64,000 nt of DNA from the NCBI RefSeq assembly GCF_024730565.1, contig NZ_CP077725.1, positions 868,001-932,000 of the forward strand, written 5' to 3'. Both the position numbers and the translations under genes were made by a program. This document shows positions 54,841 to 63,138 of this stretch, piece by piece (within the stretch, counting starts at the first letter, position 1; each line of letters starts with the position of its first letter). This stretch comes from Clostridium sp. CM027 (GTDB lineage: Bacteria; Bacillota; Clostridia; Clostridiales; Clostridiaceae). The notes beneath the pieces are model-generated. The model worked only from the letters and a program-made list of their open reading frames with translations. It was not told the origin of the DNA and made no database searches.

Positions 54841-56343
54841 TTAATTTTCATGCTTTATAATTCCTATAGCTACTCCTAAAATGTATGTATCTTCACTATC
54901 TACTACAATAGGCTGATATTTTTCATTCTCTGGCATAAGTAATATTCTATCTTTGTTTATAGAAAGTCTCTTTAAAGTAGCATTTCCGCCTATGTCAACT
55001 GCTACGATATCCTTATTATTTGCAGCTTGTTCCTGCCGTATTACTACATAATCTCCATTATTAATGTGAGCCCCAATCATACTGTCACCTTTAACCTTTA
55101 AAATGAATGGGTTTTTTACTCCCTTTAACCAATATTTCGGGATATAAAATTTACCTTCCATTTCAGAATTAATAAGCATAGGTTCGCCTGCTGCTATATC
55201 ACTATACACGGGTAGCTCCAATAATTCCTCATTTATATACTCATAGTTGCCTTTTTCATCATTTACTATAATATCTGATCTTCTACTATAATCCCTCATA
55301 AACTCATATGCTCTGTTATGTCTTATATCACAATACTTAAAGTTCTCAAGTGAATTAATATCCAAGTTTTTGCTTGTTATTTCATCACACTTTTTTTGGA
55401 GCTTTTCTTGTGTTTTATAGTATTTTTTGAATGAATAAGACTTTACTTTTTCTCTTAGCGGTTTAGCATTAACTCTTTTGCCTTTCACCATCCATGAATT
55501 AGAATTGTGTGGTCTATCCACATCAAGAAGAAACACCATGTTCGAATAAGATTTTTCATTAAATAATGCATTAATAAAATCCACTTGTATCTTAGTTAAA
55601 TTATTACTTTTGTCAATTATGATATGAGAATACCTGCCCACTGTAGTAGTTTGTGCCATTCGCAGAGCATATATATTAATATCTTCATTGTCAACTAAAC
55701 CCTCTGATTTAAGCTTTTCATTATACGTGATCATAAGTTGAAATATTGCTTTCCTAGCAGTTGAATTTTTAAGAATTCTTTGAGGTCCTTGTCCTTTTTC
55801 GCATTTTCTTCCTCTTCTATTTACTTGCAAATACAAATTAGCTTTTAAGTAATTGCAACTTTTTATCCACTTTACTTCTTCTATAAAAAATTGAGCATAA
55901 TCTGTATGTAATATTCTTAGTCTTGGATAAATATTTTTAATTTCTAATATGCAATCTTTCATAATACTATTTTTTTTATCATTATCTACAATTATTTTAT
56001 TTTTTAATTTATGCTTGTTTTTATATTTAATAAAATATCTATGTAAAATACTTTCTAATGTAACCACATGAAAGTTTCTTTCACTATTAGAAAATAGACT
56101 TAAATAATCTAACCTAGTTTCTTCTTCTGCTCTGTTATATATATTTTCAATATAATTTATGTCTTCATCCTTAGATGCTAACATTAATATTTTATCCCCT
56201 TCATATAAACAATAGTTATTTTTTAAATAAAGGCTTCTATAAATGGCTGCTGTCGTTTTACCTGAACCTTGAATTCCTCTAATTAAGCTATATCTTGAGG
56301 GTTTGCTATGAATCATTTTTTGTTGCTCTAAACTTAATTCCAT
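54841..56343 (-). CDS. UvrD-like ATPase domain fused to LexA-like S24 autoprotease
   Basis: 500 residues. Residues 1-260 resemble the N-terminal part of UvrD/PcrA helicases: Q-motif-like LSLEQQKMI, Walker A GIQGSGKTT (23-31), motif Ia region VTLESILHRYF and a Walker B-like HIIIDKSNN (240-248) in which the usual DExQ Glu is Lys. The second helicase domain is absent. Residues 378-500 are a LexA/UmuD-type peptidase: Ala385-Gly386 cleavage site (SDIAAGEPM), Ser421 (GDSM) and Lys458 (ATLKRL), with the 37-residue Ser-Lys spacing of E. coli LexA. There is no helix-turn-helix. I infer a DNA-damage-sensed protein that may self-cleave; its activity is unknown. Confidence 0.85.
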   Translation of the reverse strand: MELSLEQQKMIHSKPSRYSLIRGIQGSGKTTAAIYRSLYLKNNYCLYEGDKILMLASKDEDINYIENIYNRAEEETRLDYLSLFSNSERNFHVVTLESILHRYFIKYKNKHKLKNKIIVDNDKKNSIMKDCILEIKNIYPRLRILHTDYAQFFIEEVKWIKSCNYLKANLYLQVNRRGRKCEKGQGPQRILKNSTARKAIFQLMITYNEKLKSEGLVDNEDINIYALRMAQTTTVGRYSHIIIDKSNNLTKIQVDFINALFNEKSYSNMVFLLDVDRPHNSNSWMVKGKRVNAKPLREKVKSYSFKKYYKTQEKLQKKCDEITSKNLDINSLENFKYCDIRHNRAYEFMRDYSRRSDIIVNDEKGNYEYINEELLELPVYSDIAAGEPMLINSEMEGKFYIPKYWLKGVKNPFILKVKGDSMIGAHINNGDYVVIRQEQAANNKDIVAVDIGGNATLKRLSINKDRILLMPENEKYQPIVVDSEDTYILGVAIGIIKHEN

Positions 56344-56364
56344 TTAACCGCCTCCACTGTAGAC

Positions 56365-56377
56365 ATACTAATAGTAT
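56365..56377. promoter_or_regulatory. Palindrome over the -10 box of the fusion gene
   Basis: ATACTAATAGTAT overlaps the -10 TATACT (56378-56373 leftward), 18 nt from a weak TTTACT. It is not the LexA GAAC-GTTC consensus. Confidence 0.45.
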
Positions 56378-56570
56378 ACAATAATAATAACCTTAAAGTA
56401 AAATTTTTATGAAATTGTAAATTCAAAATGTTGTGAAAATATATTTATGGGAATATTAATAAAAATTACTAATTATGTAACATTAGATTCAAGAATATCT
56501 ACACACATCTACTGAGCATACTAAGTTATATATTAATCTATCTAAATAAAATAAACTAGAGGTGATCGTT

Positions 56571-57476
56571 CTGAAAGGAAAGATGTTAAGTATTATTGTT
56601 TCTTCAATGTTTTTTGTTAACTCTTTTTCAAGTGTTGCTTATAGCAAAGATTTAGGCAATATTTCAATTAAAGACTCAAACAATGGATATTATAATAATC
56701 AAGGTTCAAAAACACCTACCATAGTAAATTTTTTCAAAAGTGTCTTTAGTATTACTACGCCCTCTACTGGATTAAGCACCAAAGAATATAATTGGTATTT
56801 CCAACCACGTAATGACAATAATCCACCTGAGGGTCCTAAAGAAACCAAAGGCTTTATATCAAAGTATGGATGTTATCATTTAGGAGATACATCGAAAAAG
56901 ATATTATATCTAACTTTTGATGAGGGTTATGAAGCTGGATATACTGCTCCAATTTTAAATGTTTTAAAAAAACATAATGTAAAAGCAGCATTTTTCGTTG
57001 TAAAACCCTATATTACTTCTAACCCAGAATTAATTAAAAGAATGGTAGACGAGGGGCACTTAGTATGCAACCATAGTAATCACCACCCTTCAATGGCTTC
57101 TATAAAGGATGAAGATAAATTCAATAAAGAATTATCTGATGTAGAAGAAGCATTTGAAAATATTACTCATAAAAAGATGTCTAAGTATTTTAGACCTCCG
57201 ATGGGGAAATATAGTGAGTTATCCTTACAATATACTCAAAACTACGGATATAAAACCATATTTTGGAGTTTCGCTTATATGGATTGGCTTACAGACAATC
57301 AACCATCCCATGAAGCTGCAAAAAAACGTATTATGCAAAGAACCCACAACGGTGGAATTATGTTACTACATGCAGTGTCAAAAACCAATGCTGAAATATT
57401 AGATGATGTAATTACCGAATGGGAAAGCAAAGGCTATGAACTAAAAAGCTTAGATGAATTGCCTGCTAAACATTAA
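56571..57476 (+). CDS. pdaA: PdaA-like polysaccharide deacetylase
   Basis: About 301 residues. The start is uncertain: GAGGTG lies 6 nt before CTG 56571, whereas GTG 56562 is inside that site and ATG 56583 has AAAGG close by. A signal peptide (MLSIIVSSMFFVNSFSSVAYS) is followed by a NodB domain with TFDEGYEAGYT, HSNHHPSM (metal His) and RPPMGKY. PdaA makes muramic-delta-lactam in spore cortex with CwlD. Sporulation expression is expected. Confidence 0.87.
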   Translation: MKGKMLSIIVSSMFFVNSFSSVAYSKDLGNISIKDSNNGYYNNQGSKTPTIVNFFKSVFSITTPSTGLSTKEYNWYFQPRNDNNPPEGPKETKGFISKYGCYHLGDTSKKILYLTFDEGYEAGYTAPILNVLKKHNVKAAFFVVKPYITSNPELIKRMVDEGHLVCNHSNHHPSMASIKDEDKFNKELSDVEEAFENITHKKMSKYFRPPMGKYSELSLQYTQNYGYKTIFWSFAYMDWLTDNQPSHEAAKKRIMQRTHNGGIMLLHAVSKTNAEILDDVITEWESKGYELKSLDELPAKH

Positions 57477-57495
57477 AAAATTATATATTTTCTAT

Positions 57496-57546
57496 AGCTT
57501 AAATTAAACCCTATCTATATTAGACAGGGTTTAATTTGTTTTTTGT
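57496..57546 (+). terminator. Terminator of the pdaA-like gene
   Basis: AAATTAAACCCT, loop, AGGGTTTAATTT then GTTTTTTG. Confidence 0.85.
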
Positions 57547-57585
57547 AAAAAAAACCGTAAAGATGAATCTGATGCTAATATATAA

Positions 57586-58032
57586 TTAAAGATTTTTATA
57601 TAACATTTCTATATGTGGAATGTTATCTTCCAAATATACCTCAGAAACCCTCACAAACCCTAAACCCTCATAGAAATTTACCAAATACTCCTGTGCGCCA
57701 ATCCTAATTACCTTCTCATTTAAATTATTCTCGATAAATTCTATTGCTCTTATCATCATTTGCTTTGCTAAACCTTTACCACGATGTTTTTTATCAGTTA
57801 ATACCCGTCCTATAGATATTTCATTATAAGAAATACCTTTTTCTAAAATCCTTAAGTAAACAATGATTTTCCCATTTTCTTTTGCAAATAAATGATAAGA
57901 ATTATTATCTTTACCATCACACTCCTCATAGATACATTGCTGCTCTATAACAAAGACTTCACTTCTAAGTTTTAAAATTTCATATACTTCCTCACCATTT
58001 AGTTCATTAAATTTTTTTATTTCCCATTTCAT
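57586..58032 (-). CDS. ElaA-type GNAT acetyltransferase
   Basis: 148 residues. ElaA-family start (LRSEVFVIEQQCIYEECDG) and the acetyl-CoA loop RGKGLAKQMM with a C-terminal NFYEGLGF. Substrate unknown. GGAG before ATG 58032. Monocistronic. Confidence 0.9.
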   Translation of the reverse strand: MKWEIKKFNELNGEEVYEILKLRSEVFVIEQQCIYEECDGKDNNSYHLFAKENGKIIVYLRILEKGISYNEISIGRVLTDKKHRGKGLAKQMMIRAIEFIENNLNEKVIRIGAQEYLVNFYEGLGFVRVSEVYLEDNIPHIEMLYKNL

Positions 58033-58097
58033 ACTACTTAAATCTCCTTTTCTTAATGTTATCTTCTAATAATTTCTCTGTGTATTCATTATTGATA

Positions 58098-58280
58098 TTA
58101 CAATAACGTTTTACGAAGGATCCTTATTAATCCTATTACTAATAAATGCACTGGATAAAAAGCATAAAAAAAGTATTTTAAGTCTTTACCCTTCTTATCG
58201 TTATACATAAATATAAAAATTAACGCTAATAGGGATAATGCTTGATTAAACCAAACTAGCTCTATTGTCGTAACTAAGAA
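58098..58280 (-). pseudogene. C-terminal remnant of a TraX-family membrane protein
   Basis: A 60-codon frame with no start codon, opening after an in-frame stop at 58281. It encodes WFNQALSLLALIFIFMYND, then GKDLKYFFYAFYPVHLLVIG, the end of TraX-type (pilin acetylation-like) proteins. The rest of the gene is gone, so it is a decayed remnant. Confidence 0.6.
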
Positions 58281-58389
58281 TTACCCCCCATAATTAGGTT
58301 TTCATTTAATTGTATTTATAATATGATACCATTTATTTCATGTTTTTGCATTACTATGTTTTTAACACTAATAGTATTGTTAATGCTAA

Positions 58390-58427
58390 AAATCCTGAAC
58401 TCTTATTGAGCTCAGGATATTTTTTGC
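58390..58427 (-). terminator. Terminator of the 31-codon gene
   Basis: Leftward ATCCTGAGCTC, loop AATAA, GAGTTCAGGATTTTTAG. Confidence 0.85.
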
Positions 58428-58439
58428 TTTTTAGGTCCT

Positions 58440-58535
58440 TTACTTTTTAGGCCCCTTATTTTTTTGATTCTTTTTATCACTTTTCTTGCCATTATTTTTG
58501 GTTGAAGCACCCTTACTTTTGCCCTTGTCTGACAT
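58440..58535 (-). CDS. 31-residue lysine-rich small protein
   Basis: ATG 58535 to TAA 58440. It starts MSDKGKSKGASTKNNGKK and ends NKGPKK: 13 Lys, no hydrophobic segment, strongly basic. A full ribosome-binding site (AAGGAGG, 8 nt) and a dedicated terminator 14 nt downstream show a real unit. Too short to recognise a family; a nucleic-acid-binding or spore-type peptide is possible. Confidence 0.7.
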   Translation of the reverse strand: MSDKGKSKGASTKNNGKKSDKKNQKNKGPKK

Positions 58536-58816
58536 AATATATACCTCCTTTTTTATTTAGATCGAATACCAATAAACTTACCTCAACTTTGTTCATCTTA
58601 AAAATAGTTGTTATTATAAAGACTATGCTTATCGTTATTAAAAAGACTCTATTTTAGTATTTTATTATCAGTAATACCCTTATTTACAAAACTATTGGTT
58701 TTTAGTAATGCTTTTATTTAAATACTTTTCAATAACGGGAATTAAAGGCTGAGCATATTAAAAAAAATAGAAAAACAGTAAAATAATTTAGTAATTGTAG
58801 ATTATAATAAATATAG
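58536..58816. other. AT-rich gap before sigY
   Basis: No gene or RNA recognised. It contains the divergent leader of the 31-codon gene and precedes the ECF-type promoter at 58817-58842. Confidence 0.4.
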
Positions 58817-58842
58817 TGAACTTATTAATCAATATTTGCGTT
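58817..58842 (+). promoter_or_regulatory. Candidate ECF (SigY-type) promoter
   Basis: TGAACT (58817-58822), 16-nt spacer, CGTT (58839-58842), 26 nt before the sigY start. It fits the TGAAC...CGT pattern of ECF promoters and suggests autoregulation. Confidence 0.5.
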
Positions 58843-58867
58843 GAAGGATTGCTAGGAGTGATTATTA

Positions 58868-59398
58868 TTGGATGAACTAGAACTTATTAATAAAGCTAAG
58901 GATGGAAATAAAAGCGCGCTAAATTCTCTTTTAAAAGATAATTACAATATTTTAAAAGGCTACACTGTTAAAATGGTAGGAGACCCACACTTAGCACAGG
59001 ATATTATTCAGGATGCATTGCTTAAAGCTGTGATTAATATAAATAAGTTTGAGCCTAGAGCAAAGTTTTCTACTTGGCTCATAAAAATAGCTACCAATGT
59101 TTACAGGGATTATTTAAGAAAGAATAAATCCTTTGGACTAATAGAGGAATGTGTGGATGATAAAAGCAAACAAGTAGAGGACATTGTGATCGCAAATTAC
59201 GAATACAAAGAGATAATGAAAATAATTTTAATGTTACCCTATGAGAAAAGGGCTGTATTTATTTTAAAGCATTATTATGGTTACAAATATGAGGAAATAT
59301 CAGAAATTTTAGGATGCCGCCTTGGAACGGTTAGGTCAAGGCTTCATAATGCAGTGAAATATATAATAAGTGAAATTGAAAGGAAGGAGATTATATAA
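58868..59398 (+). CDS. sigY: ECF sigma factor, SigY-like
   Basis: 176 residues from TTG 58868 (GGAG 10 nt upstream). Sigma region 2 includes AQDIIQDALLKA and FSTWLIKIATN; region 4 includes EEISEILGCRLGTVRSRL. The five following genes match the Bacillus subtilis sigY-yxlCDEFG order and sizes (68, 68, 308, 251 residues), which is the main reason for calling SigY. It probably directs transcription of this operon. Confidence 0.85.
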   Translation: MDELELINKAKDGNKSALNSLLKDNYNILKGYTVKMVGDPHLAQDIIQDALLKAVININKFEPRAKFSTWLIKIATNVYRDYLRKNKSFGLIEECVDDKSKQVEDIVIANYEYKEIMKIILMLPYEKRAVFILKHYYGYKYEEISEILGCRLGTVRSRLHNAVKYIISEIERKEII

Positions 59399-59806
59399 AT
59401 GAAGGATTCTGATAAGATTAAAAACTCTTTAATTGATGAATTTTACAATGAAGTTCAAGACACCGTTTTTAAAAATATAAAGTATAGTGACGAAGATAAA
59501 GAATTTAAAAGTGTCCTTAATTCCACAGCTAAAAAAATGGATGTTTTAAATGAAGATATATTTGATTTTGATATAGATACCTTAAGTATAATAGAGCAAG
59601 GAGTGTGTATACGAGGCAATAGTAATGCTAGAAAAGAATTTATTCTTTTTATATTAACATCCTTTATAATTCTTTCTGTGTATGCTATAGCCACCATTTT
59701 CTTAGGTACTAAACTACTAATTATTTCACAGATTTTTATTATTACCATTATTCCTTGGATAATAATACCTGTTTTAGCAATCAAAAGAAGGGAAAGTGAA
59801 GGTTAA
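59399..59806 (+). CDS. yxlC: YxlC-like membrane protein, putative anti-sigma factor
   Basis: 135 residues. The N-terminal 80 are charged and cytoplasmic; two helices (about 80-103 and 108-128) follow at the C-terminus. It abuts the sigY stop, the position of YxlC, which with YxlD negatively regulates SigY in B. subtilis. Similarity is by position and topology rather than motif. Confidence 0.65.
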   Translation: MKDSDKIKNSLIDEFYNEVQDTVFKNIKYSDEDKEFKSVLNSTAKKMDVLNEDIFDFDIDTLSIIEQGVCIRGNSNARKEFILFILTSFIILSVYAIATIFLGTKLLIISQIFIITIIPWIIIPVLAIKRRESEG

Positions 59807-60012
59807 TGGTGATTTTAAATAATAAACTAACTATAGTGCTTGCAATTGCTATTCCTATATTATTAATTCAAGGAGCTTGGGTATTTTGTGATGCAAGAAG
59901 GCGTAAAGAAAAATACTATTGGCTTTGGGGGATTTTTGCACTGATTAATACACCAGGTAATCTCCTTATTTACCTACTGGTAACACGAGTAATATTAAAA
60001 AATAAAAAATAA
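59806..60012 (+). CDS. yxlD: YxlD-like small membrane protein
   Basis: 68 residues, the YxlD length. One helix near residues 8-25, then AWVFCDARRRKEKYYWLWG, then a second helix. It overlaps the preceding stop by one base. YxlD is part of the SigY inhibitor pair. A large hairpin element follows before yxlE. Confidence 0.75.
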   Translation: MVILNNKLTIVLAIAIPILLIQGAWVFCDARRRKEKYYWLWGIFALINTPGNLLIYLLVTRVILKNKK

Positions 60013-60017
60013 GAGTG

Positions 60018-60270
60018 CAAGACCTATGAACTTTCTCCTGCGTGACTTGAAATAAGAGCTTGAAACGTGAAAGTTGATTAAGAAATTCTATTGTTTGGCA
60101 AATATAAAATCCTCTAACACTCACATTCGACTTACAGGCGGTTCGCTAGCCTTCCTTCCAGTCGGGCTCACGAGGATTTTATATTAGCAAAACAAGAATT
60201 TCTAAATCAACTTTCAATGTTTCTGCACATCTTATTTCAAATCACTTCCGGAGAAAGTTCATACTATTAT
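60018..60270. repeat. Large imperfect palindrome, element 1
   Basis: Left arm 60025-60114 and right arm 60172-60263 are about 80% complementary over 90 nt, starting TATGAACTTTCTCC and ending GGAGAAAGTTCATA. A GC-rich 57-nt centre (60115-60171) includes GGCGGTTCGCTAGCC. It is inserted between yxlD and yxlE and related to the element at 62862-63015. Confidence 0.85.
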
Positions 60271-60548
60271 GCAATTATCCTAATATGTATCTAAGATGGA
60301 TGGCATATAAGGAAAATAATAACTCTCAATCCGCTTCACAAAGAAAGTCTTTTGGTAGGCTGAGGATGTGGTACATATACTTTGGATTTAAGCTGTTATT
60401 ACTTTCATGTGTTTTATCATTTAAATAAGTGTTTTTACATTCTCATCCACATCCACTTACGCAATCTGTTTCCTAATATAAAAATAAAATGAACTTTTTT
60501 ATTTTTATTGCGTTAAAGTTATGAAAATATAAAAAGGGGGAATCGAAT
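60271..60548 (+). other. Unassigned stretch after element 1
   Basis: No gene seen. It contains a weak GAGGATGTGG/CCACATCC pair (about 60363 and 60447) and the ribosome-binding site AAAGGGGG of the yxlE-like gene. Confidence 0.4.
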
Positions 60549-60755
60549 ATGTTTGACGGAATGGCGCTACTCGAGATAATAAAATTACTTGCACCTGTAA
60601 TTATAATAGAGATAGTTCTTGTTGGTTTCTGCTTATATAGATTAACACGAGACAGGGTAAAATTTTTACCTAAGTGGGCATGGGCTTTAGTTATAATTTT
60701 TATCCAATTAATAGGTGGCATATCCTTTTTATTAATAGGAAGAGAGCGTGATTAA
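60549..60755 (+). CDS. yxlE: YxlE-like PLDc_N membrane protein
   Basis: 68 residues with two helices and the PLDc_N ending FLPKWAWALVIIFIQLIGGI. The position between yxlD and yxlF matches B. subtilis. Role in the operon is unknown; AAAGGGGG precedes the start. Confidence 0.8.
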   Translation: MFDGMALLEIIKLLAPVIIIEIVLVGFCLYRLTRDRVKFLPKWAWALVIIFIQLIGGISFLLIGRERD

Positions 60756-60756
60756 G

Positions 60757-61683
60757 ATGCTTAAAGTGGTAAATATCAACAAAAAATATGGAGACTTTGA
60801 AGTTCTAAAAGATATATCCTTTGAAATAAAAAAGGGAACCATATACGGATTTCTAGGTCCTAATGGAGCAGGTAAAACTACAACCATGAATATACTTTCA
60901 GGGTTAATTGATTTTAATGGTGGAGAGATATATTTAGATGGAGGGGATTTCAAGAAAAATAAAAGGCAATTATTAAGGAAAGTAGGATATCTTCCACAAA
61001 ATCCAGTGTTTTATAATTACATGAGCGCTAATGAGTATCTGCATTTTATTGGCGAAATAGCTAATATGACAGAGAAAAACATAAGGGAGCGAACTGTAGA
61101 GATTTTAGAAATTGTTAAGCTTACTGAGGTAGCAAAGAGAAAAATAGGGCAATATTCAGGTGGAATGAAGCAGCGATTAGGAATTGCAGTGGCACTATTT
61201 AATAAACCAGAAATAGTTTTTTTAGATGAACCCACATCTGCACTAGATCCTGAGGGAAGAATGGAAATACTAGAGTTTATAAAAGACTTGAGGTCAAATG
61301 GAACCACTGTTTTTATCTCAACTCATATTTTGAGTGATATAGAAAGGATTTGTGACGAGGTAAGTATTTTGGATAAGGGGCAAATACTCATATCTGATAA
61401 TTTAGAGAGTTTAAAGAGTAAGTATATTCAACCTATATTCGATATTGAGTTTGAAAAACACTGTGTAAACTTAGATAAAATTCTTTTAAACTTTAAGTGG
61501 GTGGAAAAAGTTTTGATAAATGAAAATAAGGCCTCTATCTATGTTAATAATTTAGATGTTGCTAAATCTGAACTTTTAAAACTACTTGTTAAGGGAGAAA
61601 ATAATATTTTATCTTATAATTTAAGAAAAAGTAATCTTGAAGATATTTTTATAAGGCTGGTGAATAAAAATGACAACCTTTAA
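60757..61683 (+). CDS. yxlF: ABC transporter ATPase, YxlF-like
   Basis: 308 residues from ATG 60757, directly after the yxlE stop; a GTG at 60748 lies inside yxlE. Walker A GPNGAGKTTTMN, signature SGGMKQRLG, Walker B FLDEPTSALDP and the H-loop STHIL are complete. The C-terminal 100 residues are an extra domain typical of drug/antibiotic exporters. It pairs with the yxlG permease. Overlap with the next start is 14 nt. Confidence 0.9.
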   Translation: MLKVVNINKKYGDFEVLKDISFEIKKGTIYGFLGPNGAGKTTTMNILSGLIDFNGGEIYLDGGDFKKNKRQLLRKVGYLPQNPVFYNYMSANEYLHFIGEIANMTEKNIRERTVEILEIVKLTEVAKRKIGQYSGGMKQRLGIAVALFNKPEIVFLDEPTSALDPEGRMEILEFIKDLRSNGTTVFISTHILSDIERICDEVSILDKGQILISDNLESLKSKYIQPIFDIEFEKHCVNLDKILLNFKWVEKVLINENKASIYVNNLDVAKSELLKLLVKGENNILSYNLRKSNLEDIFIRLVNKNDNL

Positions 61684-62425
61684 GGCGTATTTTAAGAAAG
61701 AAATAATGGAATCCAAAAGACAATATAAATATATAATACTTGCTGTAGGAATAATTGCATTCGCTATTTTAGATCCATTTATGTTAAAATTACTTCCAAA
61801 AATATTAGAAAAGCAATTACAAGGAGATTTAAGTTCACTTTTTATTGCTACTCCTAAGAGTGCGATTAATAATTATATTAAAGATCTTTTTCAAATTGGA
61901 AACTTATTCATAATATTCACATTGGCAAGTACTTTAAATGATGAGATAAATGGCGAAAAACTCGTGTTTCCATATTCTAAGGGAAGTAATCCAGTTGGTA
62001 TAGTGCTTGCTAAAATAATTCATTATACTATTGTGGTAACCATATTGACCTTCATAGGATTTTTGACTTGTTTTTACTATGGAAGTATTTTATTTAAAGG
62101 AGAAAAAGTTGCTTTATCAGGTGTAATGAACTCGGCTATTCTAATGTCTGTATACTATTTTTTTAATATTGCCTTGGTGACACTTTTTAGCAGCTTTGTG
62201 AAAAAAGGTGTAACAGTAGGTTTTATAACGCTTATGATAACTTTTTTGAATGCTGCACTTGTAAATTTGAATACAATTGGAAAGCTCATGCCATACAAAT
62301 TAGTGGAAGGAGCAAATTTATTTACATTAGATAACTATTTATATACTATAGGATTTTCAATTTTTTGTAGTGTAATATTTATAATAGCCACTATCTTTAA
62401 CATGAGCAAATTTGAAGTAATTTAA
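61670..62425 (+). CDS. yxlG: ABC-2 type permease, YxlG-like
   Basis: 251 residues with about six membrane helices. The ABC-2 pattern (LASTLNDEINGEKLVFPYSKG after the second helix) is recognisable. With yxlF it forms an exporter of unknown substrate under SigY control. Confidence 0.87.
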   Translation: MTTFKAYFKKEIMESKRQYKYIILAVGIIAFAILDPFMLKLLPKILEKQLQGDLSSLFIATPKSAINNYIKDLFQIGNLFIIFTLASTLNDEINGEKLVFPYSKGSNPVGIVLAKIIHYTIVVTILTFIGFLTCFYYGSILFKGEKVALSGVMNSAILMSVYYFFNIALVTLFSSFVKKGVTVGFITLMITFLNAALVNLNTIGKLMPYKLVEGANLFTLDNYLYTIGFSIFCSVIFIIATIFNMSKFEVI

Positions 62426-62435
62426 TGGTTTTTTT

Positions 62436-62849
62436 ATGAAAACAAGTAAAAACATTTTAAAATTACTCATTGAGGCTGGGGCTACAGAAACCTTGATTCA
62501 ATTATTCCAGGATATGCATTTACAATTACAAGTATGCTTGTAATGTTTTTCACCTTGTTTAAGGCAAGTGGTACATTATTTGCTTTCAAGGATTACGATA
62601 TGCTCATGTCACTACCAGTCCAAACATCCTCGGTCATCACAAGCAGATTTTTATTGATGTATGTAATGAATGTGATTTTTTTCCCTTGTTATTATGCTTC
62701 CAATGGGGGTTGGTATTATACTTATTGGGATTTTACTCATTCTGCCAGGTATAAATATGAATTTACTTACGGGAATGATTACCTTTGTAGTGATAGGTAT
62801 TACGGCGCTGCTTTATAGAAAAGTATGTAGAACGAATTTACCAAGCTAA
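62436..62849 (+). pseudogene. Decayed ABC-2 permease gene
   Basis: An ATG at 62436 opens a short N-terminal scrap. Another frame gives DSIIPGYAFTITSMLVMFF, FAFKDYDMLMSLPVQTSS and ITSRFLLMYVMNVIF, typical of bacitracin-export-like permeases. A third frame then ends MLPMGVGIILIGILLILPG and ITALLYRKVCRTNLPS. At least two frameshifts and large deletions have destroyed it. Confidence 0.75.
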
Positions 62850-62861
62850 TAATACTGAGTG

Positions 62862-63015
62862 TGACCTATGAAGTTTCTCCGCCGTGACTTACAATAAGAG
62901 GTTGAAGCGTGAAATTCCATTAAGAAATTTTATATTTGCAGAAGAAGAATTTTAAATCAACTTTCAATGTTTCTGCTCTTCTTATTGTAAGTCACTTTCG
63001 GAGAAACTTTATACT
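62862..63015. repeat. Large imperfect palindrome, element 2
   Basis: Arms 62867-62940 and 62942-63013, about 72 nt each, starting TATGAAGTTTCTCC and ending GGAGAAACTTTATA. No GC-rich centre. Relative to element 1 several arm positions differ in both arms so that pairing is kept. Confidence 0.85.
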
Positions 63016-63044
63016 GCTATATAATATTTATTATCCAAGGAGGA

Positions 63045-63118
63045 TTTCTTGCGCGACCGTGCAACGAAATGGTCGATCGACTAAACCTGAATTCCTAAAA
63101 GCGATCATATCAGTTTAA
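63045..63118. other. GC-richer scrap of unknown origin
   Basis: Contains GCGCGACCGTGCAACG and GGTCGATCGAC, with higher GC than its surroundings and a possible CGACC/GGTCG hairpin. No coding frame I recognise. It may be a remnant of a lost gene or element. Confidence 0.3.
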
Positions 63119-63138
63119 AAAAATTGCAATAGGCACCC

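Noticed and set aside
62936-63118. A 60-codon frame crossing element 2 and the GC-richer scrap
   Set aside because: It uses one arm of the palindrome as coding sequence and has no ribosome-binding site or family match.
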